Source of the DNA: Streptomyces puniciscabiei
GTDB lineage: Bacteria > Actinomycetota > Actinomycetes > Streptomycetales > Streptomycetaceae
Length of the DNA stretch: 64,000 nt
NCBI RefSeq assembly: GCF_006715785.1
Contig: NZ_VFNX01000001.1
Coordinates: forward strand, 5,188,001 to 5,252,000
Direction of reading: 5' to 3'
The translations under genes and the position numbers were made by a program. This document shows positions 7,703 to 17,949 of this stretch, in pieces (position 1 is the stretch's first letter; every line of letters begins with the position of its first letter). The notes under the pieces are model-generated. The model did no database searches and had not been told where the DNA came from. It saw only the letters and a program-made list of their open reading frames with translations.

Positions 7703-8335
7703 ATGGGTCATCCGGTGGAGCGAGAGTCTGGAGCAACGGCAGGGTCCGACCTCCCGCCGGGTCAGCGGCTCCAGCGCGGCTGGCCGGTCACGCACTACGG
7801 GCCCGTTCCGAAGTTCCGCCCCGAGCGCTGGGAGTTCCGGGTCTTCGGCGCCACCGCCGACGGTGACAAGCACCTGTGGAACCACGAGGAGTTCACGGCA
7901 CTGCCGTACACCACCGTGGTGGCCGATCTGCACTGCGTGACGAAGTTCAGCATGGTCGGCGCGGAGTGGGGCGGCATCCCCGCCCGCACCATCCTCGAGC
8001 TGGCCCCGCCGGCCCCGGACGTCACCCATGTGATGGTCTGGGCCGAGTACGGCTTCAGCTCCAACCTCCGCCTGTCGGACTTCGCCTCCGACCGCACCCT
8101 CTTCGCCACCCACCAGGACGGCGAGCTCCTCACCGCCGAGCACGGCTTCCCGGTCCGCCTGATCGTGCCCCACCTGTACGCCTGGAAGGGACCCAAGTGG
8201 GTCCGCGGCGTCGAGTACATGACCACCGACCGCCGCGGCTTCTGGGAGGAACGCGGCTACCACAACATCGGCGACCCGTGGAAGGAACAGCGGTATTCCT
8301 ACCAGGAGCAGCCGGGGGACGGCCCGGAGCTGTGA
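7703..8335 (+). CDS. sulfite-oxidase-type molybdopterin-binding oxidoreductase
   Basis: A 210-aa protein consisting almost entirely of an oxidoreductase molybdopterin-binding domain (SUOX/MsrP superfamily). Cys78 in VADLHCVTKFS is at the position that coordinates molybdenum in the family. Other family-like parts are AEYGFSSNLRL, FPVRLIVPHLYAWKGPKWVRGVEYM and a Trp/Tyr-rich C-terminus. No signal peptide is seen, so it is probably cytosolic, unlike secreted MsrP. ATG 7703 follows AGGATGG. The substrate and electron partner are unknown and no subunit gene lies nearby. Confidence 0.85.
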   Translation: MGHPVERESGATAGSDLPPGQRLQRGWPVTHYGPVPKFRPERWEFRVFGATADGDKHLWNHEEFTALPYTTVVADLHCVTKFSMVGAEWGGIPARTILELAPPAPDVTHVMVWAEYGFSSNLRLSDFASDRTLFATHQDGELLTAEHGFPVRLIVPHLYAWKGPKWVRGVEYMTTDRRGFWEERGYHNIGDPWKEQRYSYQEQPGDGPEL

Positions 8336-8388
8336 CACCGGCCGGTAGGCTCGGTGCCGGACATTCGACAACCATGCAGGGAGCCCTG

Positions 8389-8664
8389 GTGGCAGTCTTC
8401 AACGTGATCTTCTCGGAGGCCGCGGCGCGCATGCGCGACAGCCTTCCGGACGACCGCAGGGAGCTGCTTCAGCGCGGCCTCGCCATACTGTCCACGGATC
8501 CCCGCCCCAAGATCTCGTCGCCCATCTCCGGCGACGAGAACACCCGCTCCCTCGCTCTCACGCGCACCATGGCCATCGAGTACGTGATCAGCGACGGGCT
8601 CTTGGTCGTACTGCTGGTGCACCTGGTCGACACGTCGCACGTACTGTTCGAGAACGAGGACTGA
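8389..8664 (+). CDS. conserved small protein of unknown function
   Basis: A 91-aa protein (GTG 8389 behind GGGAG; ATG 8374 is an in-frame alternative). The sequence MAVFNVIFSEAAARMRDSLP and ILSTDPR loosely recall the short beta-strand/helix layout of RelE/ParE-type proteins, but the basic catalytic residues of those toxins are not obvious and no antitoxin gene is adjacent. The C-terminal half (YVISDGLLVVLLVHLVD) reads like a closing beta-hairpin. It ends 9 bases before the convergent endonuclease IV gene. Function is not assigned. Confidence 0.65.
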   Translation: MAVFNVIFSEAAARMRDSLPDDRRELLQRGLAILSTDPRPKISSPISGDENTRSLALTRTMAIEYVISDGLLVVLLVHLVDTSHVLFENED

Positions 8665-8673
8665 CCGGCGCCC

Positions 8674-9561
8674 TCAGCCGTCCCTGAGCTTCTTCAGGCG
8701 TTCCACGTCCGCCGCGTGCCCCGTCTTGCCGCCGGGCGTCTCGATGATCAGCGGTACGCCCTCGGTCGCGGGGTGGGTCATCAGGGCCCGGAACGGGTCC
8801 TCGCCGATGTGACCGGCGCCGATGTTCTCGTGCCGGTCCTTGTGGGCGCCGACCACGTCCTTGGAGTCATTGGCGTGGATCAGCTTCAGCCGGCCCTCGC
8901 CGACGGTGTCCACGAGCAGGTCCAGGGTCTGGTGCATGCCGCTCGGCCCGGTCAGGTCGTGACCGGCGGCGAAGATGTGGCAGGTGTCCAGGCAGACCCC
9001 GAGCTTCGGGTGCGCGTCCAGCGCCTCGAAGTACGGCCCGAAGTCCCAGGTGCGCGAGCAGAGGGAGGCGCCCTGCCCGGCCGTCGACTCCAGGAGCAGG
9101 AAGGGGTCGTCGTCGTGCGTCAGCTCCTCCAGCAGCGGCAGCATGTGCTCCCGTACCTGCCGCAGCGCCACCTCACGGCCCCGCCCGCCGGTCGCGCTCC
9201 CGGTGTGCACGACCACACCCAGCGCCCCGATCTCCCGCCCGCGCCGCAGGGAGTGCCGCAGGGACTCCACCGACCGCTCCACGGTGGCCTCGGTGTGCGA
9301 GCCGAAGTTGATCAGGTACGGGGCATGGACGTACGCCGGGATCGACTCCGCGGCGCACGCCGCGCGAAAGGCCTCGTCCTGCCGGGGATTCCCGGCCGGC
9401 GTGGCCCACCCGCGCGGATTGGCCACGAAGACCTGCACGGTCTCGGCCTTCAGGTCATGGGCGTACGACAGCCCCACGGAGTGCAGACCGCCGGCGACGG
9501 GGACATGACCGCCGACGGGATTGCGCGGCCGGGACGACGAAGGCGGGACAACGGGACTCAC
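8674..9561 (-). CDS. nfo: deoxyribonuclease IV (AP endonuclease, EndoIV family)
   Basis: Cleaves abasic sites in base-excision repair; 295 aa, cytosolic. The TIM-barrel with three zinc ions is recognisable by VHAPYLINFGS, VVHTGSATGGRG, LLLESTAGQG, LGVCLDTCHIFAAGHDL, LKLIHANDSKDVVGAHKDRHENIGAGHIGEDPF and PLIIETPGG, which carry the His/Asp/Glu ligands. The start is GTG 9561; an in-frame GTG 15 codons later (VGGHVPVAGG) could be the real start, since the first residues are a Pro/Ser-rich leader. The next gene upstream on the same strand (the kinase) ends 58 bases away. Confidence 0.93.
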   Translation of the reverse strand: MSPVVPPSSSRPRNPVGGHVPVAGGLHSVGLSYAHDLKAETVQVFVANPRGWATPAGNPRQDEAFRAACAAESIPAYVHAPYLINFGSHTEATVERSVESLRHSLRRGREIGALGVVVHTGSATGGRGREVALRQVREHMLPLLEELTHDDDPFLLLESTAGQGASLCSRTWDFGPYFEALDAHPKLGVCLDTCHIFAAGHDLTGPSGMHQTLDLLVDTVGEGRLKLIHANDSKDVVGAHKDRHENIGAGHIGEDPFRALMTHPATEGVPLIIETPGGKTGHAADVERLKKLRDG

Positions 9562-9618
9562 CCGTTCAGGGTGTCATGCCCGCTCCGGCCGCCGGACCAC
9601 GGTCCCCGGTGACCCCGG

Positions 9619-11535
9619 TCACCGGATGGTGATCGTGACGGTCGACCCCTTGGGTGCCTTGTCGCCGGCCTGTACCGACTGCTTCTTCACGGTGTCGCCG
9701 AACAGCCCGAGCAGGCCGCGGTCCTCCTCCACCTTGAACCCGGCGCCCTCCAGGGCCTTGTGGGCGTCGTCGACGCTGTCGCCGACCACGTCCGGCACCT
9801 CGATCATCTCCGGGCCCTTGGAGAGCGTCAGCGTCACCGTGTCGCCCTCGGCGGCCTGGCTGCCGTCGCCCGGGCTCTGCTGCGCCACCTTGCCCTTGTC
9901 GTACTCGGAGTTGACCTGCTGGGCGGCGATCCTCACCTTCAGTCCGGCGTCGGTCAGATCCCGCCGGGCGCTGTCCAGGTCCTCACCGGTGACGTCCGGT
10001 ACGTCGATCGGGCTGCCCTTGCTGACGGTCAGCGCGATCGCCGACCCGGCGTGCCGCTTGGTGCCGGCCTTGGGTGTCGTGGAGATCACCGAGCCGCCCG
10101 CGACGTCCTCGCTGAACTGCCGGGTGACCATGCCCGGTTCCAGCCCGTCCGCCTTCAGCCGCGCCCGCGCCTCGGCCAGGGGGCGGCCCGCGACATCCGG
10201 CACGTTCACCGTCTCCGGGCCCAGCGAGATGGTCAGCGTCACCGAGTCGTGGTCGCGGATCCGGGCGCCGGGCGCGGGGTCGGTGCCGATGACCGTGCCC
10301 CGCTGGACGGTGTCGTTGTACTCGCGCCGGACCTGCCCGACCTCGAGCCCGGCGGCCCCGAGCCGCTTCCGCGCCTGCGCCTCGGTCTTCGCCAGCAGCG
10401 GCGGGACCTTCGTGAACTGGCCGGAGTTGATGTACCAGACCCCGGCGCCCACGCCGAACACCACCAGCACGGCGGCGACGATCGTCAGCACCAGGCGCCG
10501 GGACCGGCGGTGCGGCACGGGCGGCGCCTGCAGCCGGGTGGTGTGCCGGACGACCCCCTCGGCCGGCTCCTCCTCGTTGACCGGTAGCGGCCGTGGCACC
10601 GTCAGCGAGCGCGGTATCACGCTCGTACGGTCACCGGCGTTGTCGTGCTCCGCGGCGATCGCCTGCGGCGGCACGGCGTCCAGCTGCTCGTCGCTCAGCG
10701 TCCGGCGCGCCTCGAGCACCTGGGCGAGCAGCGCCACGGCGTCGTGCGGCCGGATGCCGGGGGTGCGCGCGGTCGCCGAGGCGACCAGCTCGTCCAGCTC
10801 GTACGGCAGCCCCGGCACCAGTGCCGAGGGCGGCGGCACGTCCTCGTGGATGTGCTTGTAGAGGACCTGGGCGGGGGAGTCCCCGGAGTGCGGCTTGCCG
10901 CCGGTCAGCATCTCGTAGAGCACGACACCGCACGCGTAGACGTCGACGCGTGGATCGGCGGTGCCCTGTTCTATCTGCTCGGGCGCGAGATACGAGACGG
11001 TTCCGAGCACGGCCCCCGTCGTACTGGTCTGGGTGTCCACGGAACGCACAAGCCCGAAGTCGGCGACCTTGACCCGCCCGTCGTCGCCTATCAGCACGTT
11101 CTCGGGCTTCATGTCCCGGTGCACGAACCCGGCCCGGTGCGCGGCGCCGAGCGCGGCGAGGACGGGCTCGAGGATGTCGAGGGCCGCGCGGGGCTGCAGC
11201 GCCCCCCGCTCGCGCAGCACGTCCCGCAGGGTGCACCCGGCGATGTACTCCATCGCCAGGTACACGTACGACCCGTCGGTGCCCTGGTCGAAGACCTGCA
11301 CCACGTTCGGGTGCGCGAGCCGGGCGACCGACTTCGCCTCCCGTATGAACCGCTCCACGAAGGATCCGTCGGCCGCGAGCGTGGGGTGCATCACCTTCAG
11401 CGCGAGCACACGGTCCAGACGGGTGTCCAGGGCCCGGTAGACCGTGGCCATCCCGCCGACCGCGATCCGCGCGTCGACGCGGTAACGGCCGTCGAGCACC
11501 TGACCGACGAGGGGGTCCTGAAGGGTCGTATCCAC
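9619..11535 (-). CDS. PASTA-domain Ser/Thr protein kinase (PknB-like)
   Basis: Membrane receptor kinase, 638 aa. The N-terminal kinase domain (about 18-280) has the Gly loop AVGGMATVY, Lys47, catalytic HRD 139-141 and DFG 159-161 with an activation loop rich in Thr/Ser. A single membrane span lies near 348-369, followed by four PASTA repeats outside the cell (starting TKVPPLL, VNVPDVA, IDVPDVT, IEVPDVV). PASTA repeats bind muropeptides or lipid II, and these kinases tune growth, wall synthesis and sporulation. The start is GTG 11535 (VDTTLQDPLVG); upstream in-frame sequence is low-complexity. It corresponds to the S. coelicolor kinase often called PkaF, from memory. Confidence 0.92.
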   Translation of the reverse strand: MDTTLQDPLVGQVLDGRYRVDARIAVGGMATVYRALDTRLDRVLALKVMHPTLAADGSFVERFIREAKSVARLAHPNVVQVFDQGTDGSYVYLAMEYIAGCTLRDVLRERGALQPRAALDILEPVLAALGAAHRAGFVHRDMKPENVLIGDDGRVKVADFGLVRSVDTQTSTTGAVLGTVSYLAPEQIEQGTADPRVDVYACGVVLYEMLTGGKPHSGDSPAQVLYKHIHEDVPPPSALVPGLPYELDELVASATARTPGIRPHDAVALLAQVLEARRTLSDEQLDAVPPQAIAAEHDNAGDRTSVIPRSLTVPRPLPVNEEEPAEGVVRHTTRLQAPPVPHRRSRRLVLTIVAAVLVVFGVGAGVWYINSGQFTKVPPLLAKTEAQARKRLGAAGLEVGQVRREYNDTVQRGTVIGTDPAPGARIRDHDSVTLTISLGPETVNVPDVAGRPLAEARARLKADGLEPGMVTRQFSEDVAGGSVISTTPKAGTKRHAGSAIALTVSKGSPIDVPDVTGEDLDSARRDLTDAGLKVRIAAQQVNSEYDKGKVAQQSPGDGSQAAEGDTVTLTLSKGPEMIEVPDVVGDSVDDAHKALEGAGFKVEEDRGLLGLFGDTVKKQSVQAGDKAPKGSTVTITIR

Positions 11536-11694
11536 GCAGGGGAGTCTACGAGGACCGACCGGCACTCCCTCCGCCGAGACCGCTTTCCCACAGGCACTGA
11601 AGCCGACCTGTGACGCGACGCACGACCGGAGCGAAGCCGAAGGCGAGGCGCCCAGGACCACCCGCGACCCCGCGGGCGGGAGACCGGAACGGGA

Positions 11695-12492
<798 letters not shown>

Positions 12493-12711
12493 TCAGCCTC
12501 CCTGGACCGCGGTGAGCACCTCGACCCGGTCGCCCTCGGCCAGCGTCGTGGAGGCCCACTGCGCGCGCGGGACGACGGTCTCGTTGACGGCGGCGGCCAC
12601 CCCGGAGGGCGCCGCGACCAGCGACCGTACGACGACGTCGAGCGCCGTACCCGGAACGATCTCCCGGCGCTCTCCGTTGACGGAGATGGAAACAGTGACG
12701 GAGATGCTCAT
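12493..12711 (-). CDS. thiS: thiamine biosynthesis sulfur carrier ThiS
   Basis: A 72-aa ubiquitin-like sulfur carrier ending in the required Gly-Gly (TAVQGG), which is thiocarboxylated and donates sulfur to ThiG. ATG 12711 is preceded by GGAG and overlaps the thiO stop by 4 bases. The internal segment NGERREIVPGTALDVVVRSL matches the ThiS fold. Confidence 0.93.
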   Translation of the reverse strand: MSISVTVSISVNGERREIVPGTALDVVVRSLVAAPSGVAAAVNETVVPRAQWASTTLAEGDRVEVLTAVQGG

Positions 12712-13883
12712 GCTGGCTGCTCCATGAGGACGGCGGCGGCACCGAAGCGCCGCGGGGTGAACGGGCGGGCCTCTTCCGGCAGTTCGCCGTCGGCCAGCAG
12801 CCGGGCCATGACGTCGCCGGTGACCGGTGTGAGCAGCACCCCGTTGCGGTAGTGCCCGGTGGCCAGCAGCAGCCCGTCGAGCCCGGACGGGCCGAGCAGC
12901 GGCGCGTTGTCGGGGGAGCCGGGGCGCAGTCCGGCCCGGGTCTCGGTGAGCGGCAGTTCGGTGATGCCCGGCACCAGCTCGTGGGCGTCGCGCAGCAGCT
13001 CGTACACCCCGCCCGCGGTGACGGTCGTGTCCCAGCCCAGTTCCTCGCTGGTCGCGCCGACGACCAGCTCGCCGTTCTCGCGGGGGACCAGATAGACATG
13101 GCTGCCGCGGACCACGGCCCGCACGGTCCGGCTGAGGAACGGCGCGTACCGGCGCGGCACCGTCAGCCGCAGCACCTGCCCCTTCACCGGTCGCACCGGC
13201 GGCAGCAGCGCCTCGGGCACGCCCGCGAGCCGTCCGCTCATGCTTCCGGCGGCCAGCACCACCTGCCCGGCGCGCAGCCCGGTGCCGTCCGCGGTGGTGA
13301 CCCCGGCGGCCCGGTCCCCTGCGACGTCCAACCGCTCGGCCCACGCACGGTGGAACGTCACGCCGGACCGCTCGCACGCGGCCAGCAGCGCCGCCGCGAG
13401 CCGCCGCGGATCGATCTGGTGGTCGCCGTCGACCCGCAGCCCGCCGCGCACCCCGGGCGCCAGCAGCGGCTCCAGGCGCCGGCACTCCCGCCCGGACAGC
13501 CACTCCGAGTCCAGGCCGGAGCGCTGCTGCAGGGCGTGCAGTTCGCGCAGGTGGGCGCGGTCGTCCGCGTCGAGCGCGACCGCGAGGGTGCCGCAGCGGC
13601 GGTAGCCGAGGTCATGGCCGGTCAGCTCGGTCAGCTCGGCCGCGAAGTCCGGGTAGCGGCGGGCCGATTCCAGGTTCAGGGTGAGCAGCTGCTCCTCGCC
13701 GTAGTGCAGTTCGGTGACCGCGGCCAGCATCCCGGCCGCGACCCGCGCGGCCCCGCCGCCGGGCTCGGGGTCCACCACGGCCGTGCTGAGCCCGCGCTGC
13801 GCCGCGCGCCAGGCCGTGACCAGGCCGATGATTCCGCCCCCGATGACGAGGACGTCGGACGTATCGGACGTACGTGACGACAT
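12708..13883 (-). CDS. thiO: glycine oxidase ThiO
   Basis: FAD-dependent oxidase of the DAO family that converts glycine to the dehydroglycine used by ThiG; 391 aa. The N-terminal FAD-binding motif VLVIGGGIIGLVTAWRAAQRG and the C-terminal LRPGSPDNAPLLGPSGLDGLLLATGHYRNGVLLTP are clear. The start is ATG 13883 behind GGGAGGGG; the frame continues upstream through the TPP riboswitch but that is RNA leader, not protein. First gene of thiO-thiS-thiG. Confidence 0.95.
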   Translation of the reverse strand: MSSRTSDTSDVLVIGGGIIGLVTAWRAAQRGLSTAVVDPEPGGGAARVAAGMLAAVTELHYGEEQLLTLNLESARRYPDFAAELTELTGHDLGYRRCGTLAVALDADDRAHLRELHALQQRSGLDSEWLSGRECRRLEPLLAPGVRGGLRVDGDHQIDPRRLAAALLAACERSGVTFHRAWAERLDVAGDRAAGVTTADGTGLRAGQVVLAAGSMSGRLAGVPEALLPPVRPVKGQVLRLTVPRRYAPFLSRTVRAVVRGSHVYLVPRENGELVVGATSEELGWDTTVTAGGVYELLRDAHELVPGITELPLTETRAGLRPGSPDNAPLLGPSGLDGLLLATGHYRNGVLLTPVTGDVMARLLADGELPEEARPFTPRRFGAAAVLMEQPA

Positions 13884-13893
13884 GGGCGTCCAG

Positions 13894-13988
13894 CCCCTCC
13901 CTTCGCCGGCATGACCCGGATCAGGTTCGTACGGTCGGAGGCCGCCAGCCTCCCTCTCAGCCCGGTGCGTCCGGGCTCCCGCGAGTGC
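13894..13988 (-). promoter_or_regulatory. TPP riboswitch (THI element)
   Basis: The minus strand upstream of thiO shows the conserved thiamine pyrophosphate aptamer: the 5' stem ACTCGCGGGAGCCC, the GGGCTGAGAGGGAGG core, then GAACCTGATCCGGGTCATG followed by CCGGCGAAGGGAG. The last element lies next to or includes the thiO ribosome site (GGGAGGGG), so control is probably by blocking translation. TPP binding would repress thiO-thiS-thiG. Confidence 0.95.
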
Positions 13989-14045
13989 TTGTACGGTGGC
14001 CACCCTAGCCCGCCCCCCTCGTCACCCGTAAGGGAGCCCCTGCCC

Positions 14046-14396
14046 ATGGCCCGGTCGCTCGACGGACTGATCCTCGCCCCCGTGGCGGACCAAGCCCCAG
14101 GTCAGGTGGGTACCCGCACCCGGTTCACATACCACGAGAAGGACGGCGAGATCTGGGCCGAGTACGCGGGCGGCGATGTCGTGCGCGGCCATCTGGTCGG
14201 CACCCGGGAGGGTGACCGGCTGGACTTCCGCTATGTCCAGCTGAAGACCGACGGGACGACCGCCTCGGGGCACTGCGTCTCCACGGTCGTGGAGTTGCCG
14301 GACGGGCGGGTGCGACTGGAGGAGACCTGGGAGTGGGAGTCCCGGGCGGGCGCCGGTACGAGCGTTGTGGAACAGGTCACCGGGCACGCCCGCTGA
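14046..14396 (+). CDS. small conserved protein, lipocalin-like family
   Basis: A 116-aa cytosolic protein (ATG 14046, after AAGGGAG). The pattern TRFTYHEKDGEIWAEYAGGDVVRGHLVGTR ... LDFRYVQ ... GHCVST ... GRVRLEETWEWES ... SVVEQV matches a family of small beta-rich proteins often mislabelled n-acetylglutamate synthase. No catalytic function is established for it. The reading direction is divergent from thiO; the riboswitch and promoters share the 160 bases between them. Confidence 0.75.
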   Translation: MARSLDGLILAPVADQAPGQVGTRTRFTYHEKDGEIWAEYAGGDVVRGHLVGTREGDRLDFRYVQLKTDGTTASGHCVSTVVELPDGRVRLEETWEWESRAGAGTSVVEQVTGHAR

Positions 14397-14428
14397 CTGA
14401 CGCGTCGTCACGTGTCTATGGTGATCGG

Positions 14429-15661
14429 GTGAGCGAGCAGACAGCGCAAGGGGGCACGTCAGCGGGGCGGCGCGTGGTCGTCGCCGGTGCGGGCATGGCC
14501 GGAGTGCAGACCGCGGTCGCGCTGCGGGAACAGGGCTTCAAGGGCCCCGTCACCGTGATCGGCGCGGAGCCGCACCAGCCGTACGACAGGCCGCCGCTGT
14601 CGAAGGCCGTACTGCTCGGCAAGGCCGAGGACTCCGCCTTCGACGTGGACTTCGAGTCCCTCGGCGTCGACCTGCGGCTCGGCTGCGAGGCGCTGGGCCT
14701 GCGCCCGGCCGAGCACGTGCTGGACACCGAGCAGGGCCCGGTGCCGTACGACGTCCTGGTCCTCGCCACCGGTGCCGAGCCGATCACCCTGCCCGGCACC
14801 GAGGGTGTGCCCGGCGTGCATCTGCTGCGCACCCTGGACGACGCCGAACGGCTGAAGCCGGTGCTCGCCCGGCAGCACGAGATCGTGGTCGTCGGGGCCG
14901 GCTGGATCGGCGCCGAGTTCGCCACGGCCGCCCGTGAGGCCGGCTGCGCGGTGACCGTGGTGGAGGCCGCCGACCGTCCGCTCGCCGGCGCCCTGCCCGC
15001 CGAGGTCGCCGACCCCATGGCCGCCTGGTACGCCGAGGCGGGCGCCGATCTTCGCACCCACGCGCGCGTGGAGCGCGTCGAGCCCGGCGCGGTGGTCCTC
15101 GCCGACGGCACCCGGCTGGCCGCGGGCGCCGTCGTCGTCGGCATCGGCGCCCGCCCCGCCACGGCCTGGCTGGCCGGCTCCGGCGTGGTGCTGGGCCCGC
15201 ACGGGGACGTCCTCGCCGACGACCGGCTGCGCACCTCGGTCGAGGACGTGTACGCCGTCGGCGACTGCGCCTCCTTCCCCTCCGCCCGCTACGGCGAACG
15301 GCTGCTCGTCCATCACTGGGACAACGCCCTGCAGGGCCCACGCACGGTCGCCGCGAACATCCTCGGCGAGACCCCCGCCGTCTACGACCCGGTGCCCTAC
15401 TTCTGGTCCGAGCAGTTCGGCCGCTTCGTGCAGTACGCCGGCCACCACGCCGCCGCCGACCGCATGGTCCGGCGCGGCGACCCGCAGGGCCCGGCCTGGA
15501 CGGTGTGCTGGCTCCGCGAGGACCACCTGGTGGCCCTCCTGGCGGTCGGCCGCCCGCGTGATCTGGCCCAGGGACGCCGACTGATCGAGGCGGGCCGCCG
15601 CATGGACCCGCAGGCCCTGGCCGACCCCTCGAAGCCCCTGAAGGATGCCACGGACGACTAG
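14429..15661 (+). CDS. NAD(P)H:FAD oxidoreductase (ferredoxin reductase-like)
   Basis: A 410-aa flavoprotein of the pyridine nucleotide-disulfide family, ferredoxin/rubredoxin reductase branch. It has an FAD motif VVVAGAGMAGVQTAVALREQG at about residues 15-35, PYDRPPLSK, an NAD(P) motif VVVGAGWIGAEFATAAREAG near 155, and the second FAD site VYAVGDCASF. The C-terminal third is the reductase dimerisation-type domain. GTG 14429 was chosen because the frame upstream overlaps the previous gene. The electron acceptor is unknown; no ferredoxin or P450 gene adjoins it. Confidence 0.88.
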   Translation: MSEQTAQGGTSAGRRVVVAGAGMAGVQTAVALREQGFKGPVTVIGAEPHQPYDRPPLSKAVLLGKAEDSAFDVDFESLGVDLRLGCEALGLRPAEHVLDTEQGPVPYDVLVLATGAEPITLPGTEGVPGVHLLRTLDDAERLKPVLARQHEIVVVGAGWIGAEFATAAREAGCAVTVVEAADRPLAGALPAEVADPMAAWYAEAGADLRTHARVERVEPGAVVLADGTRLAAGAVVVGIGARPATAWLAGSGVVLGPHGDVLADDRLRTSVEDVYAVGDCASFPSARYGERLLVHHWDNALQGPRTVAANILGETPAVYDPVPYFWSEQFGRFVQYAGHHAAADRMVRRGDPQGPAWTVCWLREDHLVALLAVGRPRDLAQGRRLIEAGRRMDPQALADPSKPLKDATDD

Positions 15662-15726
15662 CCTGGTCATCCCCGCCGGACCTGCCTGACTTCCGACTGT
15701 CAGTGGGGGATGGCAGGCTAGTTCTC

Positions 15727-16092
15727 GTGACCGAGATTGACGCAAAAATCGATGCTCTCGTCCCCGCCTGGCTCACCCTCCCCGACATCGCCGAACAACT
15801 CGGCGTCGAGGTGACGCGTGTGCGGCAGCTGGTCAAGGAGGGCCAGCTCATCGCCGTACGCCGGGGTGAGAACCGCGCGCTGCACGTCCCCGCCGCCTTC
15901 ATCGACGGGGACAAGGTCGTCAAGGGCCTGTCCGGCACCCTGACGCTCCTGCGGGACGACGGCTTCACGGTCGAAGAGATGATCGAGTGGCTCTTCACCC
16001 CCGACCCGACCCTGCCCGGCACCCCCGCGCAGGCCCTGAGCGAGAATCGCGGCACGGAGGTGAAGCGCCGCGCCCAGGCGCTCGCCGTCTGA
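15727..16092 (+). CDS. Rv2175c-like DNA-binding protein
   Basis: A 121-aa protein with an N-terminal winged/MerR-like helix-turn-helix (LTLPDIAEQLGVEVTRVRQLVKEGQLIAVRRG) and a C-terminal domain conserved in actinobacteria (DGFTVEEMIEWLFTPDPTLPGTPAQAL). Rv2175c of M. tuberculosis is a DNA-binding substrate of the kinase PknL; whether the PASTA kinase 4 kb away acts on this protein is speculation. GTG 15727 lies directly after GGCTAGTTCTC with no clear ribosome site, so the mRNA may be nearly leaderless. Confidence 0.82.
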   Translation: MTEIDAKIDALVPAWLTLPDIAEQLGVEVTRVRQLVKEGQLIAVRRGENRALHVPAAFIDGDKVVKGLSGTLTLLRDDGFTVEEMIEWLFTPDPTLPGTPAQALSENRGTEVKRRAQALAV

Positions 16093-16110
16093 GCCGAACC
16101 GCACCACCAG

Positions 16111-16148
16111 GGGTGGCGTGCGGGCTGCCCGCAGCCCGCACGCCACCC
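16111..16148. terminator. 17-bp perfect hairpin between Rv2175c-like gene and thiE
   Basis: GGGTGGCGTGCGGGCTG (16111-16127) is exactly complementary to 16132-16148 around a 4-base CCCG loop. It lies 18 bases after the stop of the DNA-binding protein gene and 40 bases before thiE. No T-run follows, which is common for Streptomyces terminators. It most likely ends the upstream transcript. Confidence 0.7.
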
Positions 16149-16188
16149 GACGAAACCGCCAGGGACACCGATCAGGGGGGACCCACGT

Positions 16189-16836
16189 ATGTCCGACACC
16201 GCACGCGCCGCGCTCGCCGACGCCCGGCTGTACCTCTGCACGGACGCGCGCACGCGCCAGGGCGACCTTCCCGAGTTCCTGGACGCGGTCCTGGCCGGCG
16301 GTGTCGACGTCGTGCAGCTGCGGGACAAGGGCTTGGAGGCCGCCGAGGAGCTGGCGCACCTGGAGGTCTTCGCGGACGCCTGCGCCCGGCACGGCAAGCT
16401 CCTCGCGGTGAACGACCGCGCGGACGTCGCCCACGCCGCCCGCGCCGATGTGCTGCACCTCGGCCAGGGCGACCTGCCGGTTCCGGCGGCGCGCGCGATC
16501 CTCGGTGACGAGGTGCTGATCGGCCGCTCCACGCACGCCGAGTCCGAGGCCGCCGCGGCGGCCGTGCAGGACGGCGTGGACTACTTCTGCACCGGCCCGT
16601 GCTGGCCCACTCCCACCAAGCCGGGCCGTCCCGCGCCCGGCCTCGGCCTGGTGCGGTACACGGCCGGCCTGGGCACCGACCGCCCCTGGTTCGCGATCGG
16701 CGGCATCGACCTGACCAACCTCGACGAGGTGCTGGACGCGGGCGCCCGCCGGGTGGTCGTGGTGCGGGCGATCACCGAGGCCGACGACCCGGGAGCGGCC
16801 GCGGCGGACTTCGCGAAGCGGCTGCGGCAGGGTTAG
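16189..16836 (+). CDS. thiE: thiamine-phosphate synthase
   Basis: Joins hydroxymethylpyrimidine diphosphate and thiazole phosphate to thiamine phosphate; 215 aa TIM barrel. Signatures are [70 protein letters not shown] and [28 protein letters not shown]. It is separated from thiO-thiS-thiG by 2.3 kb and no second THI element was seen in front of it. A GGGGGGA ribosome site precedes ATG 16189. Confidence 0.94.
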   Translation: MSDTARAALADARLYLCTDARTRQGDLPEFLDAVLAGGVDVVQLRDKGLEAAEELAHLEVFADACARHGKLLAVNDRADVAHAARADVLHLGQGDLPVPAARAILGDEVLIGRSTHAESEAAAAAVQDGVDYFCTGPCWPTPTKPGRPAPGLGLVRYTAGLGTDRPWFAIGGIDLTNLDEVLDAGARRVVVVRAITEADDPGAAAADFAKRLRQG

Positions 16837-16855
16837 CGGCACCGCCGTCCCGGTC

Positions 16856-16898
16856 TTTGTCCGCGGCTTTGTCCATGGTTTTGTCCAAGGAGTGGACA
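16856..16898 (+). repeat. three TTTGTCC repeats at 12-base spacing upstream of metF
   Basis: TTTGTCC occurs at 16856-16862, 16868-16874 and 16880-16886, exactly 12 bases apart, followed by the inverted TGGACA at 16893-16898. The array lies 72-115 bases before the metF start, where an activator or repressor array would sit. A period of about one helical turn plus 1.5 bases argues for a protein-binding site. No known consensus was recognised. Confidence 0.5.
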
Positions 16899-16960
16899 GG
16901 AAAGCGACAATTCGGGCAAATCTCAGTCGTCCGGTTGGGGGACCGGCCACCCCTGGCTAA

Positions 16961-17893
<933 letters not shown>

Positions 17894-17949
17894 ACCGGCC
17901 GCACCGCGATACGACACACTGCGTAGCGGTCACTGGGAGAGGGGCGTAC

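Noticed and set aside
8389..8664. A toxin-antitoxin module
   Set aside because: Only one small protein with weak resemblance, and no antitoxin gene on either side.
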